A stretch of 64,000 nt of DNA from Piliocolobus tephrosceles (lineage: Eukaryota; Chordata; Mammalia; Primates; Cercopithecidae): contig NC_045444.1 of the NCBI RefSeq assembly GCF_002776525.5, positions 29,247,853 to 29,311,852 of the forward strand, in the 5' to 3' direction. The notes beneath the pieces are model-generated. The model ran no database searches and was not told where the DNA came from. It was given only the letters and a program-made list of their open reading frames with translations. Below are positions 1-12,154 of the stretch, one piece after another. Every line of letters begins with the position of its first letter. Positions within the stretch are counted from its first letter, which is position 1. The translations under genes were made by a program, and so were the position numbers.

Positions 1-291
1 GTTTATTTATTTATTTGAGACAGTCTCACTCTGTCGCCCAGGCTGGAGTGCAGTGGCGTGATCTCGGCTCACTGCAGCCTCAGCCTCCTGGATTCAAGCA
101 ATTCTCCTGTCTCAGCCTCCCGATGGGACTACAGGCACGCACCATCATGTCCAGCTAATTTTTATATTTTCAGTAGAGATGGGATTTTGCCATATTGTCC
201 AGGCTGGTCTCGAACTCCTCACCTCAAGCGATCCACCCACCTTGGCCTCCCAAAGTTCTAGGATTACAGGCGTGAGTCACCACGCCCGGCC
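1..291 (-). mobile_element. Alu (AluS-like), antisense, cut by window edge
   Basis: The RNA-like strand is the minus strand. A TTTA-rich tail (1-16) is followed by gagacagtctcactctgtcgc, both arms, and the antisense Alu head ending in cgcccggcc at 291. The far side of the tail and any left target duplication are outside the window. Confidence 0.95.
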
Positions 292-604
292 TTTTACAGT
301 GTATTTAAGACTAACACTACTCTAGAAACAAGGCTGTAATGGAATTTACCTTGCCAACCAAGCTGATTTGTTTAGATGCTGATCATTGGAAATAAACTAT
401 TAATGCAGGAACTCATGTTGTTTGTTTTTTTAATGTAATGGTTCAAAGTGGGTGGCTTATGAGCCTCATGTAAAAATAATTCTATTATTAGTTCCAGGAC
501 AAAACTTGGACACTTTTTCCCCTTCTTGCTCTATATGTTGCTATACAACTGTTTTCGTCCCTTACTGTTTTAGGTGGTTTTGCAAAATAATTTGTGAGTG
601 AGAT

Positions 605-830
605 GGATCAGGGTTAGAATATTAGCCTTGACACTAACTTCTTATATGAATTTGAGCAAGTTATTTAATTTCTCTGGTCCTTAGATCTTCACTTATAAAA
701 TCCATGAATACTACCTTGCTTTGTTACTATGAAAATGACATAAGATCATGCAGATAAAGTACCAAGCACAGCGGCTGGCACATGACAGGTGTTAAGTTAA
801 TGGTCTTGTCATCTTTGTTGTTGTAGTTGT
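605..830 (+). repeat. MIR SINE, sense
   Basis: The core pattern is recognisable: gaatttgagcaagttatttaatttctctg, then a cactt-ataaaat segment and ggctggcacatgacaggtgttaa. It is diverged, as expected for a mammal-wide repeat. Confidence 0.7.
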
Positions 831-1518
831 TCTTATTATTACACAACTTTCACTTCTATGCTGATAATTTTCACATTTGTCTGTCCCGTCTTTATCTCTT
901 TACCAAGCTCCATAGTCCAAAGTCCAAATATCTGCTTAGCATCACTAAACAAAAGTGTCAATAGCATCCCCCAACCAAACCCATTCTCCCTGGCAACTTT
1001 TTATCAAAAAACAAACTGAACAAATTAAAAGTTTTAGCTACTGTTTCTGAAGTATTACATGTAAGATAACTTGCATAACTAGCTACAAACAATAGGTTTA
1101 CTTGGTTCGTTCCCCCTTTACCACCCCTATGTTCATTAAATGGATGGCTTCACATAGCCTTTTCATTGCATTTCTACAAATACTATTTAGTTCTAGCCTT
1201 CATGGTATCTTGCTGGGCTGTTTCCAGGGCCTTCTAACTAATTTGCATATTCCTACTTCTCACCTCTCAAATGCATTTTTCTATTTCCTACAGATTTATC
1301 TTCATGAAATACAGTCTGGATGATATTTCCTCATACAAACTTTTGACAATTCTCTCACATCTAACAGAGACCATTTAACGTATTAGCATAACAGTTACAC
1401 TTTTCCCTGGCTTCCAAGCTAAGTTCCCATTACATTTCATCATTCACTTTTGCACTGGTCATAATGAGGCCTCTTGCCAATATCAAATTTTGATCCATTT
1501 CATACCTCTTTGCTGGAA

Positions 1519-1735
1519 CAGTGGTCCTCAGAGTTTAACATGCATCAAAATCAATTGGAGGACTTGTTAGATCACAGACTAAATAGTATTTGTAGAAAAG
1601 CAATCACACAGCCAATTGCACCTAAAAGCTTCTGTTTCAGTTAAATCTGAGGTAGGTCTTCATAAAATTTGCCTTAAATGTCCTGTGTGTGATGCTGACA
1701 TAGCTGGTTCTGGGACCACATTTAAGAAACACTGG
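1519..1735 (-). mobile_element. MER5A (hAT-Charlie nonautonomous DNA element)
   Basis: It starts with cagtggtcctcagagttt and ends with gggaccacatttaagaaacactgg, which are the MER5A terminal inverted repeats. The middle (about 1580-1625) is unlike the consensus I recall, suggesting a small insertion or strong divergence. Confidence 0.75.
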
Positions 1736-2029
1736 CCTGGGACATTCTTCCTCACCCATCTCAGTTCAACAAAATCCTATGCATTTCTCACTGCCTTTGT
1801 GTGGGAGAAGTTTCATCTGTCACTTGTCAGAATGAACCATTCTACATGTTGTGTTCATGAGATAGGAGGCAGGACTCAACCATAGAGGTGAGGCTCACAC
1901 ACCAGACAAAAATGTCCCTAGCTAAAGAAGGGACAGGGCAGACCTGGGCAAAGCCAAAAGCCCCCCCCCAGGAAGGCCTGATTTGGAGTCTTATCTGTCC
2001 TGTGTCACTAACAGAATGATTGAAGTTTT

Positions 2030-2225
2030 AAGTGGAGCGAGATTGCCTGGACTCCGCTACTAAATACCTGAGTGAACTTGAACAAGTTACTGGATCTCTG
2101 GAGCTGCTTTTCCATCAGTAAAGCTGAACTAATAATAGTACATCCAGCATATGTTGATGTGAGAATTAAATGAATTCCTGTATGTGAAGCACTCAGAATA
2201 GTGCCTGAGAAGTGCTCAACTATTA
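2030..2225 (+). repeat. MIR SINE, sense
   Basis: Contains gaacttgaacaagttactgg, an aataatagtac segment, gagaattaaatgaatt and gtgcctgagaagtgctcaac, in the order of the MIR consensus. Confidence 0.8.
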
Positions 2226-3129
2226 TTGGTTTTCTAGTAGTTTGTACCTTTACCACAATGCTCCACTTGGTCACACAATGACGTTTAAAGTTTGTAGGCC
2301 TATCTCCTTTTCTAGATGTTGGTTTCCTTAAAAGCAGAGACCACATTGTTGTGAATCCTCAGAAACATAGCCCTGGGTTTAGCACTTTATAGAAATCCAG
2401 TAAATAAAATTTTTAATTAAACTGAGATCGAAGGAAGATTGCAAAAGGATCTTAAGTAAGTAAAAATCTTCTAAACAATAAACAAACCATCCATTTCTTT
2501 TTCCCTCATCATAAAGATGAATAAAAATGAGGTCAATTATTAATAATACATTGAAAGTAGGTTTGCCTTTTCCTTTGAATTTTCTAAACGCTATAATTAA
2601 AATGACTTCAAATTGGAAGATTGTTAAGAAGAAATTAATCTTATTGGTAAGTAAAAAAACAAATCCCATGGTTGATGATAGATATGACCTGTTAGCAATA
2701 GTTACACTTTTATATTTTATTTTCTTACAATCAGCATGTGGAGACCAACATAATCCAATTAATTGTAATTCCCTTTTGTTACATCGGTAAAGTAGTTCAT
2801 GATACTAAAACACTATTGAAGTCTTATCTCTAGTCAGATAATCCAAATGGATTCTCATTTGCAAACTACTAGCAGGTCTTTATAAACTTCAGTAAAATAG
2901 AATATTTTGACTTCCCTGAACCTATAATAAATGGGACACACAAAAATTGGTCTGTGAACTCTAATCCTTTGTAAATGCTAGCCATCAGTTTTCTAGACTT
3001 CTTTCTCTGCTATGTAAGGTTCTTATAAACGCACCTGTTTTTTATTAACTGACTTATTTTAAAAGCATTTTTTCAACAGTGAATATACAGTATTTGAATA
3101 CATCAAAGCCTCTCAGCTGAGCTTCTTGC

Positions 3130-3765
3130 TCATTGTGTCTTTTTGGACACACCACCCCTCTTCTATACGCCCACTCCAACCCATCCTACATGCTACTGCC
3201 AGAGCATCATTCTAGAATGTTGCTCCCCTGCTTATGGTTATCCAGACTTTTTCAGTTGTAAGGACCTTCATGCTGTACCCTCTGCCTTCTCTTCTATCCT
3301 CAACACCCTGAAATATGGAATCTGTGCCTCTAGGGTCTCCAACAACTTGTGGCTTCCCAAATGCATCGTGTTCTTCATTCCTTGGCATGATCATTGCTTC
3401 TAGCTGAATTTTTCTTCATCTCTTCTCTTCCTCTCTCCCAGCTCCTGCACCACCCTCACCCACCTGACTGCTCATCATTTAAGATCATTATTATGTGACA
3501 CCTCATCTGGAAAGCCTTCTAACTACACCCAGATGAAGCCTGATGCTAATCTTCTATGTTCCCATAGCAGTCTGTAAGAAGTTATATAATAACATTTACC
3601 ATACTTGATTACATATTTTTCTATTTGACCAAACTTCCTATATACTATGAAATCTTTGCACATAGAAGCTAGATCTTTATTTATGTTTACCACAGCAGCT
3701 ATGACATGCCTAGCACAAAATTTGGGTTCAATTAATATTTTATAAGTGAATGAATAACCTACTTA
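3130..3765 (+). repeat. L2 LINE 3' end, sense
   Basis: Pyrimidine-rich diverged L2 text runs through cacctcatctggaaagcc to the typical L2 terminus, with gacatgcctagcacaaaatt, attaatatttt and gtgaatgaataa. The open frames here are chance products of the L2 sequence. Confidence 0.7.
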
Positions 3766-6644
3766 TGTCTTCAGTATTTGTTAAGTGTTTTGAAAGAGAA
3801 TGATAAAGAGAACACAAAAATAATGCCATGTGTGTAAACATATATCTATTGTCGTCATCGTTGGTATTATACTATGAAATAGCTTCTGTTATCAAAGGAG
3901 GTTAAAATTTGATAGGTGGTGCAAATATATTAATAGCTAATGAAAATGAGTGCATCCATCATTGGCTAAGCACTGGGGATATAAAGATAAATAAAAACAA
4001 ATTTCTTTGAGGCAGAGATAGAGGAGAGATCCTTTGTTTAAATCACTATAGTTAAGTCTAGTAGGCATGCCCCAGGAGTGATGGGGTTCTCAGGCTAGAA
4101 TTAGAAATATGGTAAGCAAAGTTTGAAATGAAACCCAATGTAGGGAAGAGTCAAGATTAACAGCATAGATAGTTAGGCATCACGGACTATAGGCAGAGAC
4201 CGGGAATTAGTGCCACAGGTTTGTTTAGGCTAGAATAATTAAGATGATAATGTTGTTCAGTAGTTTCATCAACAAGAAATTGTTGCATAAGAACCTAGGT
4301 ATTTTACCTTACTTTATGGAAGTAGTTGTAAAATTTATAAATCTCCCAACTCTTATTTTGTGTACCTTTGTAGAGCTTTAGCGGTGATTATGGTGAAGAC
4401 AAGTCTTGTGATGAAGAAAATTTAGTTTACTCCCATGAATCAAACTCATCGACATAATTTAAGTTAAAAATTATCATTAATAATTACTAGAAATCTTCTC
4501 TTCATTTTGGTTATCTTAATTGACAACTGACAGATTTGTTATCTGGGAGTAACATAGTTTCAATGAATGAGAGTAGCAATATCTTAATCTACCAGTTTTG
4601 TTTACCTTTTATTTCTATTTTTCCGAAGAAATATTTTCAGACAGAAAATTCTAAGTTAGCAAAAACCCAAATCCATATCCTTTTCAATGTTACCATTTCT
4701 AACCCTACACATATCACCAACATAGTAAGGGGAATGATAAAAGCCAGAAATCATATTACATTCTGGAAATATTTGCCGAAGTCTGGCTATATTGGACGCT
4801 TTTCATATATTACATCACTTAAATCTCACACAAAATTAAGAACTCTCGTTTGACAAGTGAAGAAACCAGAATGTTAAGTAACTTCTATATATGCGTTTTT
4901 GCCTACAATAGACATATTATCTGTATATGGGAATTCATAGGACTTAGTTTATTTCCTAGATATCATTAAGAGATACGTTTTGACTTGGCCCGGTGCTTCT
5001 TATTTGCAAACGTAATATAACTTGGAGGGAACAATAGCAATGGTGTTGAAATTTAAAGCCACTATGAAGCAAGCTTTCAAAAATGACTTTGTCGAAATTT
5101 AATCCTACGATTCTCTCCCCTTTGGAGTATGTAATGTATGAAATCATCCATGGAATTCCAGCAAATTCAGAATCTGTTTGGAGAAGATGGTTAAATAAAA
5201 AGAACCATTGTGTACAGTATCTATAGAGTACAAAAAGCCTTTGACTGAATGGAAATAAGAACAGTGTTGGAAGCTCTGAGTAAGAAAGGAATTAAAGAAA
5301 TATATATGGGTACCATGAAATACATCAATTCTTTTTTTTATGATCCTCACTGAAAGAAAAAAGTCTGCATTTTTGTTGCTGTTGTTGCATCTGAACAGGA
5401 CTACCTTTTCTCAGCTACCTAAACAAAATATCTAAAAGCCTGGAGAGAAGCATAATGTCGCTAATGTCATTTTATAAGGTAGCATTATGCATGGAGTTAT
5501 GATGATGGGAAGATGTTTTATGTTATGCTGTTATAAATTAAAAATGCACAAAGCAATGACACATTTGTTATACTTTCCATCTGTGGTGCTTGCTTCACAA
5601 GTTTCAGTTGTACCTATTTATTACGTTATTCTTTACATTCAAATGAAATCTGAGGAGAAATAAAAATTAAAAAAACAGTCTTGTTCCTGACTCACTTCCT
5701 ATACTGGATAGAGGAGAAGACTGTTCCACCTCCTTCCAAGAGAGTAACTAAAGATATTTCATATCAGCCTGTGACATGTGCAAGCTTCGGCCTTCTCAAA
5801 TAATTTCCAAAGATATTCACACAACATGAAAGCACACAGAAAGCAAGCTAACATGGCGTGCCGAAGTAGCCCATTAGATATTCAGAAATAAAAGCTTTAA
5901 AAAAAAAAGGTTTTAGAATCTTAGAAAGTTTGTGATTACTTCCTTTCTCCCTCTTTCATAGTTCAAGGATGCCACAGAAAACCAGATTTTGTAGACCAGG
6001 TGGTAGTAGAACCATCTATCCTGTGCATAGGTCTAACTGTCTCCTCTTGTCAGAAAGGAACCATTTTCAAACATAGGACTCCTAAGAGCTTCCTGGAGGT
6101 TACTGTGATAAATCATATGAAACAAATCTCTTTGATTTTGCATACAAGGTTTCATATTTAAAACCACTTTGCCTCCTTTCTCTTTGACAGGTAGCATGAC
6201 TATAGACAGTTGATTGGACTTGGGTTGAGTTTTTCCTGAGGATATTTCCAATATTCTCTTGTAGTACTTGGAGTCTCAGGTGATGGCAACCATGCAATAT
6301 TTCTACTTTAGACATAGTAGTTGTACGAAGAATGAGTATGAAAATGGCAATCATGATTTTATTGTTTGTCTGGAGACCACACTGGAGAGTATTCTGCATA
6401 TTTGTAGAGCAAATTATTTGAAATAGGTTAAGCCTGAATAGGCAAGCAATTTTTCAACTAATTCCAGCTTCAAATCTGTTCTCTGAATATTGGTAATTAT
6501 TTTTCTTCAAATGGAATTACCTAAAGAACTCACCCTGTTGTTCACTGTGTTTCACAAGTGTAGCATAGCCCTTGTGTCAAAAAGATGTATAGGTATGATC
6601 CAGAAATTTGACATCATCTTTCTCTGCCCAAAACCTTAGGGCAT
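3766..6644. other. AT-rich unique intron
   Basis: No clear transposon or exon is seen over most of this 2.9-kb stretch. Text around 4770-4885 (gacaagtgaagaaaccagaatgttaag) faintly resembles antisense MIR. Reading frames at 4536-4853 and 6033-6399 resemble no known protein. Confidence 0.5.
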
Positions 6645-7024
6645 TGTATTAGTTTGCTTGAGCTACCATACCAAAGTACCACAGACTGGGTGGCTTAAAC
6701 ACCAGAAATGTATTTCCTCACAGTCCTAAAGGCTGGAAGTCTGAGATTAAGATATCAGTAGGTTGATTTCTCCTAAGGCTCTCTCCTTGGTGTATAGGCA
6801 GCCGCTTTCCTCCCGTGTCTTCGCATGGTCTTTCCTCTGTGTGCACCCTAATCTGTTGTTATAAGGACACCATTCATATTGGATGGGGGCCCATATGACC
6901 TCATTTTACCGTAATTACCTCTTTAAAGATCCAGTCTCCAAACATAGTCACACTATGAAGTGTTGGGGTTAAGACTTCAACATTTGATTTTGAGGAATGG
7001 AAGAACACAATTCAGCACATAACA
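6645..7024 (-). mobile_element. MLT1 solo LTR (ERVL-MaLR), antisense
   Basis: The antisense LTR opens tgtattagtttgcttgagct and includes actgggtggcttaaac, ataaggacacca and tgacctcatttta, closing with cagcacataaca. A perfect 5-bp target duplication (ggcat) flanks it at 6640-6644 and 7025-7029, which fixes both ends. No internal retroviral sequence remains. Confidence 0.9.
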
Positions 7025-8170
7025 GGCATGATGCATATTTTTGGGTGATATATTTGTTCTTTGAGTTTGTCCTGGCTTGCCCCCAAGGACAAAATAATAT
7101 GATTCTAGGGAAGAGTAACAAGATGTAAAATGTCCAGAACTTTATCTATATTCACTTTCTGAGCACCTGATGATGAAGCCCTCTCCTTTGAGGAACATAC
7201 AGCAGCCTCAACAGCTATAGCTTTAAAAACACAATGCCCAGCATGTAGCCTCCTTCCATCTCTGTTTGTTTGAAAAAAAATGAGTGAACAAACAAATTAA
7301 CCGGCCCATTTGTTTAGTTTTCTCATATAATATCCTCAATGAAGTCTCATGTTACAGCCAAGGTGTGGAAGGAGGAGCTTTAGCCAGTATAGCAGAGAAA
7401 GATGCTACTTTTGGCACAGGGTTGACATCACCATGTTTGAGAATGTAGAATCACTCTAATCCACCAGAAATCAGACCAAACCATCACTTTCAGGAGCCAG
7501 CACAGCAGGAAATGTGGAGCTAGTTGAGTGATTCAACCAACTTCCTTTTGATCCATTCCTTTAAATGCTAAACTAAAAATCTTCTATATCTTTACAAACA
7601 GTGTCATTTTATCTACATTAATATCTAATCTTTCAACTTGATTTTAGGGCCAAACATATTATGTTTTGGATCGATCATCCCTCTGGCATCTCTTTCATTT
7701 GGGATATGACTTTCATGTACCCAGCAGGCCTTTTAGATAAGAGATCCAAATGGTCATCTGTGCTGGAAGCAGGGACATCATCCTTTATGAGAGTTTCATA
7801 GTGTAACAGGTTCTTTTCACTGTATTAATGTGATCAGGGCTATATTCTCTCCGTATCCTGGGAAAGCTAGGGTGTCTTTTCCTCCTTTTAAAATTGCAAC
7901 AATAAAATAAAAGTTGGAAAGAGGTTTTAAAAGTGCTATGAAAACTATTACAAGGTAAACAAGCACTTGATTTTCAACATATAAAGAAGATTTTCTTTCT
8001 TGACTCAGTTACTCTTCTATTCAGGATAGTCCAAGTGCAAGCACATTTCAACAAAGACTAGGTTAAGACAGTTTGAGTCTAGTTAAAATTGAACCTGATA
8101 TCACAGCTGCTGGTTATATATACCAATATCTACAGAGCAATATATAATACAAGAGGAAAATGGTAAACTC
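7025..8170. other. unique intron sequence
   Basis: About 1.1 kb between the MLT1 LTR and the next Alu. I see no recognisable repeat, exon or structured RNA in it. Confidence 0.45.
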
Positions 8171-8171
8171 A

Positions 8172-8460
8172 TTTTTTTTTCCTTTGATACAGAGTCTCAC
8201 TCCATCACTGAGGTGGCTGGAGTGCAGTGGCGTGATCTTGGCTCACTACAACCTCTACCTCCCAATTCTCCTGCCTCAGCCTCCTGAGTAGCTGGGATTA
8301 CAGGCATGCCACCATGCCTGGCTAATTTTTGTTATCTTTAGTGCACACAGGGTTTCACCATTTTGGCCAGGTTGGTCTCAAACTCCTGGCCTCAGGTGAT
8401 CTGCCCACCTCAGCCTCCTAAAGTGCTGGTATTACAGGCATGAGCCGTTGTACCTGGACA
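8172..8460 (-). mobile_element. Alu (older AluS/J type), antisense
   Basis: A T-rich tail at 8172-8180 is followed by acagagtctcactccatcac, both arms, and the antisense head ending near gtacctgga. It is diverged, with small internal deletions and no clean target duplication. Confidence 0.9.
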
Positions 8461-8931
8461 GTAATGAAACTCTTAATGATATTTAAATGCCCCCTTTTCC
8501 TTGGAAACTACCATTGACCTACTATGGCTATCAAAGGTTCATCTTTCAGTTCTTCTTTTTAAGAAAAATTGTTCCTAATAGCTACTGTCACATTTTTTCT
8601 TTCAAATATATTTTTAAAGCTTGATATAAATAAGTTTTTACTTAAAATATGCCCTAAAGACTCTTCAAGAAAGAGCATTTCAAGATAACCTTGTTTGGGT
8701 ACAACATTTAGGTTGTGTGTATATGTGTGTGATCTCATAAAAGTCACATGGTATTTGCATTGTAGAGCTTAGCCTATCTTTAATTCTGTTTATATGCTTT
8801 AAGGCAAAACAATAACCAAAATGAATTTGAGATAACCTAATTAGAGGGCCAGAAGAAACCAGCACAGATTAAAAGGATTGTGAGACATTGTGGTTCAACC
8901 AGACGTCTTCCTAGGATTGGACTATAACATG

Positions 8932-9302
8932 TGATATGCTTTGGCTCTGTGTCCCTACCCAGATGTCATGCTGAATTGTGTTGAATTGTAATCCCCAATG
9001 TTGGGGGAGGGACCTGGTGGGAGGTGATTGGATCGTGGAGATGGATATCCCTCTTGCTGTCCTCGTGATAGTAAGTTCTCACAAGATCTGGCTGTTTAAA
9101 AGTGTGTAGCACTTTCCTCTTCACTTTTTCTCTGCTGCTGGCCATGTGAAGATGTGCTTGCTTCCCCTTCACCTTTTCCCATGATTGGAAGTTTACTGAG
9201 GCCTCCCCAGTTATGCTTCCTCTACAGCCTGCAGAACCATGAGCCAATTAAACTTCTTTTCTTTGTAAATTAACCAGGCCCAGGTAGTTCTTTATAGCAA
9301 TG
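8932..9302 (+). mobile_element. MST-type solo LTR (ERVL-MaLR), sense
   Basis: Starts tgatatgctttggctctgtg and includes gggagggacctggtgggagg, cctcgtgatagtaagttctc, gcctccccagttatgcttcc and gagccaattaaacttctttt. It stops at ctttatagcaatg, so the last 20 or so bases of the LTR are missing or diverged. Confidence 0.85.
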
Positions 9303-9552
9303 TCGTTTTTGTTGATCCCATTCAAGAAACTGCATCACACTGAGATAAATCCTCTAAAACAACCAGGCTGGCTTACAATGTTTGTTCAATGTTTCAGTTG
9401 CCTTAGTCTCTTTTTTATTTTACCATTTTGGCCTTTATTCACCTGCCTCATTCTGGTGACATATTGGATATGTTTGTTTCCTCACACTTTAAAATGTTTT
9501 TCAGATACATTTTCCCACTTGATACCAACAATTATCCTTTTATCTTCATTTT

Positions 9553-9590
9553 ACAAATAAATAAATAAATAAATAGATAGATAGATATAC
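9553..9590 (+). repeat. compound tetranucleotide (AAAT)n(AGAT)n
   Basis: About five aaat/aata units run directly into three agat units and a short ataca tail. It follows diverged text ending cttcattttacaaat that may be an antisense MIR fragment. Confidence 0.85.
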
Positions 9591-9984
9591 AATGAATTAG
9601 TGGTGAATCCAGTCCTGGAATGAGTGTTTTGTATGGTCTTTTTCCTACTCTATCATATTTCCTCTTCACTCCATTGCTACCTAACAATTTGCTCCATCTC
9701 TGCCCATTTCCTAATGCAGTTGCTTTTTATTACCAATTTGTTTTGTATCTGTTTATATAAGAATCTGTGCCTTCTACAAGTCAGTAATTACCAAAGATGA
9801 GAGTCAGTTTACAGGTAAAAGCATAGCCTCAAGTAAGACATTTAAGGGTAAAATGTAGAAATTACGATCTTGACATAATAGTCAATCAACTACCATTCGC
9901 AATTACTGTTTATTTGCCTTTTCCCTTTCTGCTTCTGTCAGCCAAGATTAAGTCTGAACACAGTGATTTTAAACATAGTGGGGG

Positions 9985-10200
9985 CTTACTGGCTATTTAT
10001 CCTGGTTTCATCACTTGGCAGCCATGGGAAAATTGTTTAATCTACCTATGCCTCACTTTCCCTATCTGTAAAATGGATATGATGATAACAGTAGCATCTT
10101 CCTCATTACCTTGCTGAAAACATTAAATTAGATAATGAATGTAGAGTGCATAGCACAGTCCCTAGTACAGTGTAAGCTCTAAGTAATTGTTGGTTATTGC
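9985..10200 (+). repeat. MIR SINE, sense
   Basis: Reads cttggcagccatgggaaaattg, ctgtaaaatggatatgatga, then a gcatagcacagtccctagta segment and gtaattgttggttattgc, matching the MIR order. One of the better preserved MIRs here. Confidence 0.85.
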
Positions 10201-10406
10201 TTTCATTGCGAAGTACCCTGAATGAGTTCATACGGATTTTGTTCTATAAAAAGTTATGATTTTGTCAAGAATAATTACCAACTCTTAAGTTCATATTAAA
10301 GAAATATTAATACGTGTGTATCTAATTTTCTAGTTTCCTGCCCACCTATGGTAAACTTCATAAATCTTTGTTGAGTGACTTCTATAGACACTTATGAACT
10401 TCACTA

Positions 10407-10622
10407 TAGTGGCTCTCAACCAAGAATAATTTTGCACGATGGGGAGATACGTGGCAATCTCTAGACATAATTTTCATCATCCCCACTGGGAAATACTACT
10501 GGCCTCTAATGGATTAAGGTCAGGGATACTGCTAAAAATACTAGAATGTAAAAGACAGTCCCCACCACAAAGGATTTTCCAGCCCCAAATGTCAATAGTG
10601 TGGTGCTTTTGAGAAACACTAT
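10407..10622 (+). mobile_element. MER20 (hAT-Charlie nonautonomous DNA element)
   Basis: Begins tagtggctctcaaccaagaa and ends tttgagaaacacta, the inverted termini of MER20. Internal landmarks are ggcaatctctagacataatt, ctactggcctctaatgga, gacagtccccaccacaaagg and ccaaatgtcaatagtg. It appears full length. MER20 copies are known to have been co-opted as regulatory DNA elsewhere; nothing here shows that. Confidence 0.9.
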
Positions 10623-11348
10623 TAGAAAAGGGAAAAGTATAAGACATCATCACTGTATAGAATCTAGTTAGAAAATGCTTATCAAATAATGCAAATACAT
10701 TTGCAATAATACCTGTTAACACCAGGATAGGGTTATGGTTAGTTCATCTTGAAGACTGGTTGGCTTCATGAGAAGACATACTATATGGACATAACTTCAT
10801 GTTTAGATAAACTACAGTGACCTTGCAAAATTTGCCTTAACATCATCTAGTTTACAAGGGATCTTAACCTTGGTTGATTATGAAAACTTGATATAAAAAT
10901 TAGTATTATATTTCAAAATACTCTTTCCAACTATTTGCCATATTGCCTATTTAAGCTATTTGCTGAAGGGCTACAAATTATTATTATTTCTTTAAATGGA
11001 AACTACATAGGAATCTATAGTAGGAATGTTGGTTTAGGTGATACAGTTAATATTATATGGTATTTTAAGTAGATATAATCAAATGATATCTATTCATTGG
11101 TAAATTTTCTTTATCACTACATTCAATTTTCATGTTCACTTGAATTAACTGATATTAATGTGGAGATGAGTAATATTAATGCTGTTTTCCTTTGGTTAAG
11201 CCATTATTTGTTGGTGGCGGTGTTTCCTTGGTCAAGCTAAAATCATTCTCTTTTTTACCTGCTGAACACTTTCCTTTAGCAATTTCAAACTTGTGCACCA
11301 AAATGGCATTTTGTGTTGGACTTTTCTGATAAATTTTTGGTTGAGATA

Positions 11349-11387
11349 TGTGTGTGTGTGTGTGTGTGTGTGTGTTTGTGTGTGTGT
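11349..11387 (+). repeat. (TG)n microsatellite
   Basis: About nineteen TG units, with a single ttt interruption near 11375. Confidence 0.95.
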
Positions 11388-12132
11388 TTAGTTTCCACTT
11401 AAAGTTCAGTGCCAAAGCTACAGTACTTATACATTTTCTAAATGTGTTTTAAGCAATAAGTTGTACAACATTTTTAGAACATGTGTTAAGCTATTTCTCT
11501 AAGAATGAAGCTCTTAACAAAACATAAGCACTCTGCATGAGATCTTAGCAGCAAAGTGCTTAAAAGATAAAGTAAGAATTGGTACCATGGGAAGAACACC
11601 AGCTGTAGAGCACACAGGTCCATTATGAGAAGTATGGTAGTGGGTAGGGAGAAAATGATTTAATCAGGAGTAAAACCAATTTTATTATAAGGGCACACAG
11701 GGGGTGTGGCACCATAGTGAGAGGGACATTTCAAAATATCTGACAGATTTCAACAATGTGAAAACCCCGTTCTTTAAAGTGACAGTAAACCCCATCAGGT
11801 CTCCCTTTTTGATGCTATTGTTAACAGTTGACTGTTTAAAGCTGGCCTGCTAAGATGCTGTCGGCCTATTTCAATAGTGTGTAGCCAAATAAAAGACTAA
11901 TTGTTGAAATACAATCAATCAAAAATGATCGCAGGGCAGAAAGAAGGTCTCCTCTGCTGATTTTGTTGTGGATCATATTATTGTGTTATGATTGAGGTAG
12001 GAATGAAGACTGAAAGGAAAGATTAGCCCATCTGAAATAAACACATTCACCTTCATGTCTTCTCTTTGCAAACACACTGTTGAGGAGGAACACCACTTAC
12101 TATAAGCCTTGGAAACGATCGTTCATTTATTT

Positions 12133-12154
12133 AAAAAAAAAAAAAAAAAAAAAA
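12133..12154 (+). repeat. poly(A) run, 22 nt
   Basis: Uninterrupted A tract after gttcatttattt. No SINE or LINE body is visible upstream, so it is not an obvious retroposon tail. Confidence 0.9.

Noticed and set aside
58..261. 67-codon open frame, and similar frames at 24626, 42892 and 56607
   Set aside because: All are translations of antisense Alu copies, not genes.
8960..9247. 93-codon minus-strand frame
   Set aside because: It is antisense to the MST-type LTR and has no independent coding support.
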